Assembly (NCBI GenBank): GCA_024761205.1
Contig: JAMASS010000004.1
Coordinates: forward strand, 372,001-436,000
Direction of reading: 5' to 3'
Source of the DNA: Limisphaerales bacterium
Lineage (GTDB): Bacteria; Verrucomicrobiota; Verrucomicrobiia; Limisphaerales; AAA164-E04
DNA: 64,000 bases
Below are positions 1-9,632 of this stretch, one piece after another (within the stretch, counting starts at the first letter, position 1; the number at the start of each line of letters is the position of its first letter). Below the pieces are notes generated by a model. The model searched no databases. It was not told where the DNA came from and saw nothing but the letters and a program-made list of their open reading frames with translations. Position numbers and translations under genes: made by a program.

Positions 1-600
1 CCTATCTCTCTTGCGTTGCGCTTTCCATCTGCTTGTCCAGTAGCGTGCATGGCACTTGTAATACTCCCACCTGTATCTGTCTCTTCCGATACGGTGGGCT
101 CCCGGTATTCTGTTAGTGCATTTTCTCAGTGTTTCCGCTATGTCATCCAGTTCGTATTCGTAGTCTACAATAGCATTGTGTATCTCTGTATTTTTGGTAT
201 GGCTAGCATCCGAAAGTTCTGCATTGTAATCTTCGATGCAGGACTGCCTCATTTCAACTTCCGTCGCCCGAAGAAGGACTTTTCCATTCTCATCGGCATG
301 TATCAGACGCTGTTCTGCAATCTCGAAGCTATCTCGGCACCTTTGTTCGTGTGCTGTTCTATCGGTGTCCTGCTGAGCGAGGAGGTTGAAGGAACCGAGC
401 AGCAGTGACACGCCCATAGCGACCCAACAGCTTAGGGCAGCTACCCTCCTGCGCTTCGATGCCCCTGATTGAGAGGCAGCCGGTCCCGCATCAGTCTGTT
501 GCGGTGCTTTTCGCTCCGGTTTTTTCCCGGGTTTCCTAGGCGACTGTTTGAAGAGGGCACCCAATGTCCGCTTCATACGTTCTTCGATGTCTTGGTTCAT
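1..600 (-). CDS. Membrane-anchored hypothetical protein, cut by the window edge
   Basis: An uninterrupted 200-codon reading frame starts at the ATG at 600 and runs off the left edge, so the C-terminus is missing. An AAGGA-like ribosome binding site lies about six bases upstream of the ATG. The first 50 residues are charged and rich in Lys, Pro and Gln. One hydrophobic segment follows (about residues 53-74, containing WVAMGVSLLLGSFNLLA). The rest is a hydrophilic, Glu/Arg-rich, probably coiled-coil region with five scattered Cys residues. I infer a single-pass protein with a cytoplasmic tail and an extracytoplasmic domain. I do not recognise the family. The opposite strand also has an open frame here (16-408), but it lacks a ribosome binding site and its composition looks non-coding. 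Confidence 0.7.
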   Translation of the reverse strand, partial: MNQDIEERMKRTLGALFKQSPRKPGKKPERKAPQQTDAGPAASQSGASKRRRVAALSCWVAMGVSLLLGSFNLLAQQDTDRTAHEQRCRDSFEIAEQRLIHADENGKVLLRATEVEMRQSCIEDYNAELSDASHTKNTEIHNAIVDYEYELDDIAETLRKCTNRIPGAHRIGRDRYRWEYYKCHARYWTSRWKAQRKRDR

Positions 601-652
601 GGTTTTCCTTTTTTGTGACTGTGTGTAGTTTTTTGTAGTTAGGTGTGGTGAT

Positions 653-1507
653 TCATTTGGTGAGCATCGCCCAGGTCAACCGCTTGCCGAAGGCGCCTCG
701 ACACACCGTGCCCAGCCAATCTTCAGCCGTGTTCACACTTTGATTGATGCGCCAGGCGAACTCGTTCAGATACCGGGAGCAATGCTTGCGGCTCCAATGG
801 TGGTAGGTGCCGTAAAATCCCCGCTTCAATATCGCCCAAACGCTCTCAATGCTATTGGTGCGGACCTGCCCTTTCACATATTGCCGGGCGGAATGATTCA
901 CCCGGCGATGCCGATACCAGAGCCTCTCCGGCCCCGTGTAAGAGGGGAAGTCATCCGTGTAAATGGGGGAGCCACGCGGCGGCGGATGAGAGCGAACATG
1001 ACGGGCTTGGCTCACCCTCTCCGCCGGGAACAGCGAGACCCCTCCGTTTCTTTCCCGCATCCCCGCTACGGGCATCTTGCCCGCCGGGCCGCGTCCTTGC
1101 CGCCTAGGTAGGTTTCATCTATCTCAATGACGCCTTCGAGGTAAATTTTAGCCTCCTCGCAAGCCTCGCCAATGCGCCAGGAACCACGCCGTCTTGGGTG
1201 TCACTCCCAAGACCCTGGAAAGCTGCAAGGAAGAGACACCCTTGCGCCCCATGTTCAGCAGATAGACGGCGTAAAGCCATGTTTGCAAGGAGACATGGCC
1301 GCGCTCGAACACCGAGCCGATCCGCACGGTGAAATCCTTCCGGCAACGCCGGCAGCGCTAAACGCCCGGGCGCGGGCGCCGTTCTGCGGCTTGTTTTTGG
1401 GCGTGGCACTTGGGGCACTCCACGCCATGTTTCCATCGCCCCTCTTCGATGAATTTACGAGCAGCGTTTTCATCGGGGAAACGTTTGAAAAATTCGCATC
1501 CACTCAT
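653..1507 (-). pseudogene. IS1595-family transposase, broken
   Basis: Reading from the ATG at 1507, the translation begins MSGCEFFKRFPDENAARKFI and continues through a CPKC...CRRC zinc ribbon, which is typical of the IS1595 (ISXO2-like) family. Next comes a helix-turn-helix-like stretch (KGVSSLQLSRVLGVTPKTAW), the first catalytic segment (EIDETYLGGK), and then YTDDFPSY and the NSIESVWAILKRGFYGTYHH block. The frame is interrupted by an in-frame TAG inside the zinc ribbon, a frameshift near 1155 and another near 1080. The last frame (653-1075) is intact to its stop. The element is therefore dead as a transposase source, although all the expected family blocks are present in order. A 46-bp repeat sits 74 bp upstream of the start. 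Confidence 0.92.
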
Positions 1508-1580
1508 TATCTTGTTAAAATTTTAATACTTAAAAATGTTGCAATGCAAGACTTTGCTTTGTCAATTTCCAATTCTGGTT

Positions 1581-1626
1581 AAAACAGCCTTTACTCCCTC
1601 CTGTGGTGTCAAGTATGTAATTCCCT
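1581..1626. repeat. Single-arm copy of the 31-bp palindrome-ended element
   Basis: These 46 bases are identical to the reverse complement of 31314-31359, which is the left arm of the small inverted-repeat element at 31.3 kb plus its inner flank. Only one arm is present here. It lies just upstream of the broken IS1595 transposase start, so it could be a terminus of that insertion sequence. No matching arm is visible beyond the other end of the transposase gene (601-652). Confidence 0.85.
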
Positions 1627-1699
1627 TTGTTATCCTAGGTAATGTCAAATACAATCTCCTCCAAACTGGCGACGGTCCCTACGAACATCCCTGCGAGAA

Positions 1700-2420
1700 A
1701 GAAGAGAGAGTCGGACAATGAAACCGAAAGAAGGCGTAGGCATGACAGACGAGCAAAGCAAACACGATCACCTTCCCCATTGGCTTTTTGTGTACTGTAG
1801 AGCCTTGCGGGGCTGTTTGGGCTTCCCGACCCGGAGGAGGAATCGCTTGAATCCATCAAGGAGTCGCCAGCCGAAGCCCCATCGGGATCAAGCCGGTGAT
1901 TCAGGCGCACGGCTACATGAAGGCGTTCTTCAAGAATAAGAAACGCTTCAGCAAGGGCTCTGAGCAGCTCTGCCACATCGTCGAAGAACACGACCGGCAC
2001 GACAACCTACGCATGGTGTCCAGCATCTTTCAGGACTTGGTGCGCTATCACGAAGCAGCAGCGCATCCGCCGGAGGATGTGATGATGGAGGAGAGGCGGC
2101 CCAGCGAGTTCGATCCGATTGCAGGCCGGCCGTTCACCGAAATGGCACCCAAGCGTTCTCTCTAATCCACTAGACGAATTGTTGGAGCCCAAGACCTGGG
2201 GCGAGGAAGCGCACGAATACGCCGAGAGCATCGCCTATAAACTGCACGCACCTAAGCTGATGGCCGGAAGCGGAGGCGATGGCCCTGCGGGATCGGGTCC
2301 TCACAGAGATCACACCGGCGGATGCGCCGGTCGAGCCTAGTTTTGCGGATGATAATGATCACGAATACGCCTTGAAACCGGGAGATTCGTTCCTGATTCC
2401 CAAGGAAAGCTAGGTGGAGG
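1700..2420 (+). pseudogene. Remnant of an unrecognised gene
   Basis: Several plus-strand stretches read like real protein but sit in different frames. The best is 1896-2165 (KPVIQAHGYMKAFFKNKKRF and onward, with an acidic/His-rich continuation). It is followed by a piece around 2180-2270 (LDELLEPKTWGEEAHEYAES) and one near 2340-2410 (EYALKPGDSFLIPKES then a stop). Composition and amphipathic helices suggest a decayed soluble protein. I cannot name the family. At least two frameshifts would be needed to join the pieces. Confidence 0.35.
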
Positions 2421-3020
2421 CGCGTTGGGAGTTCCAAGATGAGGTGATCGCGCCCCGACCATGGCCCGGAAAGCCAAGGAATCCCTGCAGCGGCAAAGGG
2501 AAGACCCTTGACTCCGTTGCCAGAGCGCGGAATCAGAGCCGAATCAGGCCATCCTCCGGGGCGGCCTTTTCGTGCCTCACCGTTTCCCAATGATACGGTG
2601 TCAGATTTCGAGAGGCGGTGATTCGATCGGGATGAAAGCAAGAGCGTCGGTGGGAAGCGATCAAGCTGTTGCGCATCGAAAATGAGTAGCTGGCTGTGGG
2701 GCTCTCGAGCGTCATGATGAATGCGCCGGGCTTTGATATCGATGCGCCGAGTCTTTGGCCCTGGCTCGGTGGCTCGGCATTGGTCACGCCTACTCTCCTA
2801 CCCCGTCCGCTGGAATTGACCCGGCGAGGTCTTCGGCCAACTCACCCCCGCCTCCAAATCCTTCGGCCGAGCCGCCCAAGACATGTTCTCTCGCCGTGGC
2901 CAATGGGGCAAGGCGCCTTGGCGTCTTCGCACGGGGAAGAGGTGTTTTTCCTCGGTTGCAAGAACCTGCCCTCTATCGGCGCCCTACGGGCATAGCCCCA
3001 CAACCAAAGCGGTGAAAAAT
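2421..3020. other. No supportable gene
   Basis: Open frames occur on both strands, but none has a convincing start, composition or family signature. A weak plus-strand stretch near 2690-2780 may continue the remnant upstream. I see nothing else. Confidence 0.4.
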
Positions 3021-3026
3021 CGGCCG

Positions 3027-3140
3027 CACTCCAAAACCTGACGGCAGTTCTTAAACTCCCCTGCAGCGCAATTGGCGTCCTATTCCTCATCCGAAGCCTT
3101 GGCGAAGGATGGGAGTGCGGTGATCCCTCACCGCACTCCC
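3027..3140. repeat. Hairpin repeat family, copy A
   Basis: Bases 3027-3126 share their start (GCACTCCAAAACCTG), their end (CGAAGCCTTGGCGAA, then GAGTGCGGTGATCC) and their spacing of about 100 bp with a second copy at 9507-9631. At the right end, 3111-3123 and 3128-3140 form a perfect 13-bp stem around a 4-base loop. I infer a dispersed palindromic repeat. A partial third copy is at 47148-47190. Confidence 0.75.
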
Positions 3141-3178
3141 ATCACTGAGAACAAAACCACAAGAGCACTGTCCTCTTT

Positions 3179-3622
3179 CTATTTTGCCAAATAAAAATCC
3201 TTCAAAGAATCCGACCGCTCCCAAAACCGCCAAAACGACTTCCCGCCCGACTGCTGCTGTTTCGAAAGCTTCTGCAACCGCCGCCGCTGTTTCCGCTGCA
3301 TCTTTTTGTACTCCTGCGCCACATCGCGCTGCTTACGCGCCATCTCCCGCTCCTTCTTCTTCAATGCCCACGCAAACTCCTCCTGCCGTTGTTTCTCCTC
3401 CTTCGCCCGTTTCTTCTGAGCCTTCCGCAACTCCTTTTCCAGTGCCTCCCGGTCCCGTTCCTGCTGCCTCAACTCCGCCTTCTTAGCCTCATCAGTGGTC
3501 GATTCCGTCGTGCCTCCAGCATCATTCTTCTTCCAAAACCGCCATCCCTCCGCTTCGGCATGGAGCAATTCACCGCAAAGCACAAAGGCCAGACAAACCA
3601 AACTGATTTTTCGAATCGACAT
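3179..3622 (-). CDS. Exported, highly charged coiled-coil protein
   Basis: The protein is 147 residues long. I chose the ATG at 3622 because it is followed directly by a typical signal peptide (MSIRKISLVCLAFVLCGELL, with cleavage near the following HAEA). The mature part is almost entirely Lys, Arg, Glu and Gln (for example KELRKAQKKRAKEEKQRQEE) and should form a long charged coiled coil. It is flanked by two similar Trp/Phe-rich motifs, WRFWKK at the start and FWRFWERSD at the end. The frame stays open upstream to 3859, but that extension reads as the tail of a broken hydrolase. Function is unknown; the repeated WRFW motif may be a binding site. No catalytic motif is visible. Confidence 0.6.
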   Translation of the reverse strand: MSIRKISLVCLAFVLCGELLHAEAEGWRFWKKNDAGGTTESTTDEAKKAELRQQERDREALEKELRKAQKKRAKEEKQRQEEFAWALKKKEREMARKQRDVAQEYKKMQRKQRRRLQKLSKQQQSGGKSFWRFWERSDSLKDFYLAK

Positions 3623-3624
3623 CT

Positions 3625-4110
3625 CGCCAGTAAACCCGCCCTTCATCTGCGACGCAACAAAATCAGTACCCCACGGATGATCCGCTAAATCCGTGCAAAT
3701 GCGAACCTGATGAACACTCACCGCATAGGGATCGTCATGTGCCGACACCAAAAACATCGGCGCCGGCGCGTTAAATTCAAGCTGCGGCCCCGGCTCAAAA
3801 TCATCGCCGTAAATCAATCCAGCAAAAGCGAGCGGTTGATGCACAATAAGCCCATTCATTCGATCATGAATCTCATTCTGAAACAGCAGCTAGGCTCCGG
3901 CAGAAAACCCAACCGCTCCATCGCTCAGCATTCTCCCGGACCACCACCAACGCCCGCCGGACATCGTCACAACGTACCCGCTCGCCATGCGACTCCAAGT
4001 AAGGCTTCGTCCGATATTTCAGCACAAAGGCAGCGATACTGCGTTCCACCAAATACGCCGTCACGTCGCGGGATTCGATGAAAAAGCCGCACGATGGGGC
4101 CAGCTCGCAT
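3625..4110 (-). pseudogene. Alpha/beta-hydrolase (esterase-like), broken
   Basis: Two minus-strand pieces match successive parts of the BD-FAE-like alpha/beta-hydrolase fold. The upstream piece (about 4105-3873) contains AAFVLKYRTKPYLE and DDVRRALVVVRENA, the segments that normally lead into the GxSxG nucleophile elbow. The elbow itself is lost after WSG. The downstream piece (3859 to about 3630) contains FAGLIYG and APAPMFLVSAHDDPYAV, which normally carries the catalytic Asp. The C-terminal His region is missing and the frame runs into the next gene. It is inactive as it stands. It lies downstream of two other decayed genes on the same strand, possibly a former operon. Confidence 0.6.
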
Positions 4111-4399
4111 CATCTCATAGCTCATCATTGCCTGAACATTGACGTTTGGAGAGAACTTGCTCCTCACCTTATTGCCATTCGCTCTGCGGCACGTGATCAA
4201 CTCATTCTCGCGGCGCACATTGAAGGCTTCCCGATTCTTGGTATCCCTAAAAGGGCTGTGGCTCGACCGAGCGGCCACGTCCGTTAAGTTGTCGGTAGAT
4301 TTTGCGAGCGGAATAACAGCTCTCCAGCAATTCCAAATTATCATCGGACAAAAATCGGAGTGAGCACGATCGAGAAAACCCTCGATCGCCTAGTCTACG

Positions 4400-4905
4400 A
4401 CATCCCCTGATCCTTGGCTCCCTGCTCAATGATCTTCTTCAGTTTGGCCGGTGCTGCCCGCATAAACGTGTGGGCGCGGACGGGATCCAAACCGTGATAG
4501 CAATCGCGCCGACCGCCATGCTGCACTTCATTTGAGCTCCCCATCCGACAACAACCAATGCCAGGACAAACTCGGCAAGACGAACTGTTGTCCATGCGCC
4601 TCGGCAAACGCCTGCATCACCGAACGTTCGTCCTCCTCCTGCTCATCAGACTGCCGCAGATTGTTGAATCACGCGATAGCGCTCGTCCACTGATACGGTC
4701 TAATCGTTCGTGGACGTTATTCGCCGTCATCACAGGATTAAACATATCGTAGCCACACCATCCGCCTTCCAAATGCCAATAGGTCAGAAAGTGTGGATTG
4801 CCCTTGGCTGCAGCAGCATCCGCTGCCAGCCGAACGGCCTTGGCATCACGCGGAGCGGCATAGGCGGAGAAGCATCTTAGGAAACCAGCGCACGTGAGCG
4901 CGCCG
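4400..4905 (-). pseudogene. Remnant of the partner of a cytochrome DUF1549-type protein
   Basis: The frame around 4890-4650 reads AGFLRCFSAYAAPRDAKAVR and then NPHFLTYWHLEGGWCGYDMF. This resembles a Tat-type leader followed by the first strand of a secreted protein. The continuation is scattered over other frames (QAFAEAHGQQFVLPSL near 4620-4560). Its position directly downstream of a DUF1549-type remnant suggests a DUF1501- or DUF1552-like partner, as in the intact pair at 36.3-40.1 kb. The family assignment is inferred from position and not from a diagnostic motif. Confidence 0.35.
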
Positions 4906-4909
4906 ACAC

Positions 4910-6215
4910 CTAATCCGGTCTGCTCAACAATTTCGGCCGGCACTTCATATATTAGTAGCCCAGGAAGAGTATGCTGAGCTGCGCGGCATGGTTGTAGTGT
5001 GGCAAACCGGGTTTGTCTTCGATGAAACCCGGCAGTCGTCAACACACCCGTATTCCCGTGATAGGCCGGGCAATCCTGTTGGTTCATTAACTCATCCACG
5101 GTGTAGGCGCCGGTGAGGATATTCCTCGGAAGGAACGATCATTGAAAGCAACGTTGCACCACAGTCGCACCGGTTCGTCCTATGTTTTAGTGCCTTGACT
5201 CTCCAAATAGAGCCACAAACGAGGTGGTAGCAAAACTCACGAAAATCCTGGTCGCCAAGTAGTGGGCGACGGTCTCATCCCAGTTCCACGAATCAACGAA
5301 CTGATTCAACTCGTCCATAGTCGGCGGTCGCCCCGTTAAATCCAACACCACACGCGACAACAGCAAACGGCATCGCTCCGTTTCCTCGCCCATCCAATCC
5401 AGGGCCGGAGCGCGCGTAAAGAGAAAATCCAGGTGCCGCATCATTGCTTGAGTTAAGGCCAAGCAGCCCGGGAACTCGGTATCTTGGCTGGGCGCTTCAA
5501 AGGACAGCACGCCTTCTTCTGCCGATAAATTCATAGGCACGCCCGCGGGGTTATCACCAGCGGAACCGCAAGTCACTCCCCTGCGTGATGAACGATCCCA
5601 TGGCATCCAGACGCACTCAGCTTCCTAGAGCAGACTGCAAGGGCTTCATCAAGCGAATCAGCAGTGACAATGCTTCGGCCCGAATCAAGACCGGGGGTTC
5701 GGGGCTTGTGATTTCGCTTCCCAGGATAGTAAACTTGCAATCGATAAAAATCGTCGGCCACTCAACCATCGTCCTGTCAGTCTTGGGAAAATAGCGGAAG
5801 AACAACTCACCTTTCCGCTCGTTCTTATCTTCCACCCAGGTGCTACGATTGTTGTACGCGTTGAACAAAATAGCCTTAAACGGCGACCATTCGTTGAACC
5901 CATTTGCCTCCTTGATATCGACCTCTTAATAGCTCCAAAAATGCGACCGGACCCGCAGCGACCTTTTCTCGGCCGCAAAAATCCCCGATGAAGACCAAAT
6001 CCGTGCTGGTGAGTTCATCATAGCATCCCACACAACTTGCCGCGCCACCTCGGGGGAGCAAGGGGTAAGCCTGTTCCGTGAATCGAGTCTCAAATTCGAG
6101 GAAATCCGGCGACTCCAGAGCACTTCCAGGCAGGGCCAAGAGAGCAGACTCCAGCAAACATTGCCGCCAAGACAACAATCAAACGGGACGTTCTGAGATT
6201 CCCGCGAATGTTCAT
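4910..6215 (-). pseudogene. Planctomycete-type cytochrome protein (DUF1549/DUF1588-like), broken
   Basis: A signal-peptide start lies at 6215 (MNIRGNLRTSRLIVVLAAMF). After a frameshift comes FLEFETRFTEQAYPLLPRGG then AASCVGCYDE, which looks like a heme c site (CxxCH) with the His replaced by Tyr. Near 5390-5290 is CRLLLSRVVLDLTGRPPTMDE, a hallmark of DUF1549. Near 5090-4990 is HGNTGVLTTAGF, similar to the C-terminal part of DUF1588/DUF1592 proteins. Several frame changes and stops separate these blocks. The gene is clearly decayed. Confidence 0.6.
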
Positions 6216-6351
6216 TTACCTAAACTCCAGGCCTATCCCAGATTCACGATGAATCAAGACGTTTGCGGAGGCAACCGGGACTGAGGAATTAGACAATTTT
6301 TGTCCCCCCTTTTGGCTATACCTGCTTAAGCTAGACTTCAGCACCTTGCCA

Positions 6352-6851
6352 ATGGTTTCGAAACAACAATGGTTCCTTGCGCTTGAGAAGCCTCTGGATC
6401 GTCGTTCGGGACGTCATTTTTCAGGGAAATCCCCCAATGTTTATTTTCAAAGAGTCAATCAGAAAACCATCTACATCGGCCAATCCAAAAACCTCCACCA
6501 CTGGCTCCTTTCTTACCAGAACGCCCATCCGAATCATTCGCCCGGGCGGGTGCTGCGGTTTGTCCAATCGATGCATCACATCTCATGGGAAGCACTTACG
6601 GATGTTCGTTCTGGGGTCCTCCTCGAGAACGAACTACTCCGCACATTGAAGCCACGCTTTTTGAGTAAGATTGGATCTTGGCGAATCTCATCATCCTCGA
6701 CGATTTTTGTCAGCACGGCCTATTGCTAAATCGACAATTGATCCAGCAGATGCAATTGGAGACGGATATTATCGAAGCGACCCAATTGAACGATCCCATT
6801 GCCAAAGCGCGCCACCAACAGCCCTCAGTGTTCCGACGCTGCGGCATCTAA
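6352..6851 (+). pseudogene. GIY-YIG nuclease-domain protein, frameshifted
   Basis: The first frame (ATG 6352 to about 6690) carries a UvrC-N-terminal-like GIY-YIG domain: NVYFQRVNQKTIYIGQSKNL with the usual Gly-Gln-Ser-x-Asn stretch, then a conserved Glu-Asn-Glu-Leu motif (LLENELLRTLKPRF). The Gly-x-Tyr half of the signature reads NVYF. The frame then shifts by one, and a second open stretch continues (LANLIILDDFCQHGLLLNRQ to ...NDPIAKARH) to a TAA at 6849. It thereby overlaps the 3' end of the convergent tsaD by 27 bases. Small stand-alone GIY-YIG proteins occur in this phylum; their role is not settled. I think one indel has disabled this gene. Confidence 0.55.
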
Positions 6852-7868
6852 CGACCAGCCTGGTTTGACATCGCCATCATCGACTAGATGTCCTCGACCA
6901 GATTTCAGATGCAAATCACCCAATACCGCAACCATTCCGGCGTTATCGGTACACAATTTCGGCGTGGCGATCCGAAGCATAAACCCTTTACGTTCACAAG
7001 CCCTCTCAAGCACTGATCGCAGTCCGGAATTACAAGCCACACCGCCAGCCGCTGTGATGGTGTCCAAACCACACCTTTTAGCCGTGCGTATCGTCTTCGT
7101 CACCAGCACTTCGACAATCGCAGCCTGCACGCTAGCACAAAGATCGCGAATCGACGGACCGCTCTCCAGGATTTCCGGATGCTTTTCTAAAAAGCATCTC
7201 ACCGAGGTCTTCAACCCGCTAAAACTAAAATCGTCATTGGCCTCCTTGAGCATGGGACGGGGAAATTGGAAAGCCTTAGAATTCCCCCCCGCCGCCAGAC
7301 GATCCATTTCCGGCCCACCCGGATAGGGCAAGCCAATCAGCTTGGCCACCTTGTCAAAACATTCCCCCGCGGCGTCGTCAATCGTGCCGCCTAAAATCCG
7401 ATGTTCCAGCGGTGCGTCTACCCGAACCAACAGGGTATGACCACCGCTGACAATCAACGATACCGAGGACCGAAACGAATCCCACTCTGCCCGAGGTGGA
7501 TCGCCAGAGATCCAGGGCGAATACAAATGCGCTTCGTGGTGATGTACGCCCACAAACGGCACCTTGAGAGCAAAGGCATAACCTTGAGCAGCTCGGAAAC
7601 CAATCATCAGAGCCGGCGGCAATCCGGGGCCCTGAGTCGCCGCCACAGCATCGATGTCGGTGGTATCCAACCCAGAATCGTGCAAAGCGGACTGAAGGAG
7701 CGGTGGAATATTCTTCAAGTGTTGTCGCGTAGCGAGCTCCGGCACTACGCCGCCATAGACCGCATGTGTCTCAATCTGGGAAGAAACCGCATTGGCGACA
7801 ATCGCGCCATCGCGGAGAACCGCAACGCTCGTCTCATCACAACTAGTCTCGAAGGCGAGAAGATTCAA
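6825..7868 (-). CDS. tsaD: tRNA N6-adenosine threonylcarbamoyltransferase TsaD
   Basis: This is a 347-residue protein of normal family length. TsaD transfers the threonylcarbamoyl group from TC-AMP to A37 of ANN-decoding tRNAs, working with TsaB and TsaE in bacteria. The start MNLLAFETSCDETSVAVL is the classic ASKHA-fold first motif. The metal-binding HxxxH appears as HHHEAHLYSPW (about residue 112), and SGGHTLLV and later GGVACN follow in order. It lies 36 bp downstream of the S41 protease on the same strand and is probably cotranscribed with it. Its 3' end overlaps a convergent broken gene. There is no sign of damage. Confidence 0.97.
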   Translation of the reverse strand: MNLLAFETSCDETSVAVLRDGAIVANAVSSQIETHAVYGGVVPELATRQHLKNIPPLLQSALHDSGLDTTDIDAVAATQGPGLPPALMIGFRAAQGYAFALKVPFVGVHHHEAHLYSPWISGDPPRAEWDSFRSSVSLIVSGGHTLLVRVDAPLEHRILGGTIDDAAGECFDKVAKLIGLPYPGGPEMDRLAAGGNSKAFQFPRPMLKEANDDFSFSGLKTSVRCFLEKHPEILESGPSIRDLCASVQAAIVEVLVTKTIRTAKRCGLDTITAAGGVACNSGLRSVLERACERKGFMLRIATPKLCTDNAGMVAVLGDLHLKSGRGHLVDDGDVKPGWSLDAAASEH

Positions 7869-7904
7869 AGTCCGAGAGTGGGCGCTGCGAACATAATTAC
7901 TTCT

Positions 7905-9233
7905 TCACTTCTTGGCCATTTCATCGACCGAGTTCTTGACACGCTGGGAGTAGAGCCAAATTCCCTTCAAAATGTCTTTCGCTCGCTCCAATTGGATATC
8001 ACGCACATTGCGAATCTTCTCCCGTTGTTCTTCAGTTAAATTCGTCAGGCTATCCACTCCTCCGGGAGCGCGTTGGTGGTAGAGCGCCTCCTGGTCTTCA
8101 TTGGAGAGCTTCACGAGGATATTCGGGGTGATCCCATTTTTGTGAATGATCTTCTCACTAGGTGTGTAATATTTCGCGGTGGTCAGGCGCAACGCCGAAC
8201 CATCCGGCAACGGCAAGATACTCTGCACCGAACCTTTGCCAAAGGTCTGCTCACCGACGATGATGGCACGATTCAAATCCTGGAGGCAACCCGAGACAAT
8301 CTCGGAAGCGCTCGCACTGCCGCGATTGACCAGGACGACCATGGGGATATCAAGAATCGGGTCTCTCGACCGAGCATACCGCTCGGAACGCATGGTTCGC
8401 TCCCTCCCTTGCATCGAGACCACCAGTTGTCCGCGCTCGAGGAACTTCTCTGAAACGCCAATGGCCTGATCGAGCAAGCCACCTGGATTGCCTCGGAGAT
8501 CGAGAATCAACGACTCCATACCTTGCTCAGTGAGCCGATCGAGCGCCTTCTGCAGGTCATCACTGGTCTTCTCGCCAAATTGAGTCAGCCATACATAACC
8601 AATGCGGTCTTCACCCAGTTCAAAATCCGTACCGCCTTTGATGTCCTTAACGGTTTGGAGTTTTATGGTGGCGCGGGTCAGCTTAATCTCCTTGGTGATT
8701 CCGGTACTGGGACGATAAACAGAAATATTGACATCTGTCCCGGGTTTGCCGCGCAAACGCAGCACGGCGTCTTGAAGCGAAGTGTGTTCTGAATTTCGCC
8801 CCTCAATCTTAACGATGCGATCGCCCGAGTGTACGCCCGCCCGAAGAGCCGGCGTGTCGGCCATTGGTGAAACGACCGTCAGAAACCCATCCCGAATGCT
8901 CACCACAATACCAACGCCTCCAAATTCCCCTTCCGTGTCTTCCTGCAGCTCATTATACTTGAGCGGCTCCATGAACTCGCTGTGCGAATCCAGCGAATCC
9001 AACATTCCCTTCAGGGCACTCCGAATCAACGCCGAATACGACAATTTCTCTCCGTCCACATAGTCCCCCCGAACATGCTCGAGAACTCGAGAAAACAACT
9101 CCAAATTGCCGTACAAATCATCTTCGGTCGCCGCCTCAGCGGAGTAGCGATAGATGAGCACACCAAAGATAAGATTCAGTCCCAGAATGACCGAGACCGA
9201 AGAAAATAAAATGCGCCGTTTTGTCGAATTCAT
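7905..9233 (-). CDS. S41 carboxyl-terminal processing peptidase (CtpA/Prc-like)
   Basis: The protein is 442 residues. I chose the ATG at 9233 because a membrane-spanning or signal segment follows at once (RRILFSSVSVILGLNLIFGV). The frame is open further upstream, but that part is not protein-like. The order is an N-terminal helical region, a PDZ domain (GVGIVVS... GVHSGDRIVKIEG, about residues 105-180), then the protease domain with LDLRGNPGG, the nucleophile Ser in RGSASASEIVSG and the catalytic Lys in TFGKGSVQS. It should act in the periplasm, trimming C-termini of envelope proteins. The C-terminus has a helical Glu/Lys-rich tail. Confidence 0.93.
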   Translation of the reverse strand: MNSTKRRILFSSVSVILGLNLIFGVLIYRYSAEAATEDDLYGNLELFSRVLEHVRGDYVDGEKLSYSALIRSALKGMLDSLDSHSEFMEPLKYNELQEDTEGEFGGVGIVVSIRDGFLTVVSPMADTPALRAGVHSGDRIVKIEGRNSEHTSLQDAVLRLRGKPGTDVNISVYRPSTGITKEIKLTRATIKLQTVKDIKGGTDFELGEDRIGYVWLTQFGEKTSDDLQKALDRLTEQGMESLILDLRGNPGGLLDQAIGVSEKFLERGQLVVSMQGRERTMRSERYARSRDPILDIPMVVLVNRGSASASEIVSGCLQDLNRAIIVGEQTFGKGSVQSILPLPDGSALRLTTAKYYTPSEKIIHKNGITPNILVKLSNEDQEALYHQRAPGGVDSLTNLTEEQREKIRNVRDIQLERAKDILKGIWLYSQRVKNSVDEMAKK

Positions 9234-9506
9234 AAATCCAAACCTGCGTTCAAGCGTTTCCAACCTAACCTGGATTTCTCGCCAATAAAAGTTCTCCAAC
9301 AACAAGAAAGTTGGGGAAGCATTGACATTGGTATCATTACAACCATGGACACCCCAATCCCGCCGCCATTGTGCCCCTAGATGGTAAGCCGTCGCCGCGG
9401 TTCTTTCCAGAACTAATCCGCAAGAAAACCGCCGACCCATCCTCGAGAATCCCTCAAAATCTCGGCCACCTCATGAGGGCCGACTCCATTAGCAAAAAAT
9501 CAAAAG

Positions 9507-9632
9507 CGATGAAGGATCACCAGCACTCCAAAACCTGCTGGCGTCTCGGGATCTCTCAATTACGCGATAGCCTCCTGTTGGTCATTCGAAGCCTTGGCGA
9601 AAGATGAGAGTGCGGTGATCCTTCATCGCTTT
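9507..9632. repeat. Hairpin repeat family, copy B
   Basis: This copy is homologous to 3027-3126. Its outer ends are inverted: 9507-9529 (agcgatgaaggatcacc...) is the near-perfect reverse complement of 9608-9630. The conserved inner segment ATTCGAAGCCTTGGCGAA lies at 9584-9601. The rest of 9234-9738 holds no supportable gene. Confidence 0.7.

Noticed and set aside
16-408. A plus-strand open frame of 130 codons
   Set aside because: The opposite strand has a longer clean frame with a ribosome binding site and better composition; this one is its shadow.
3623-3859. An 80-residue N-terminal extension of the charged exported protein
   Set aside because: It reads as the tail of the broken hydrolase, and a normal signal peptide starts at 3622.
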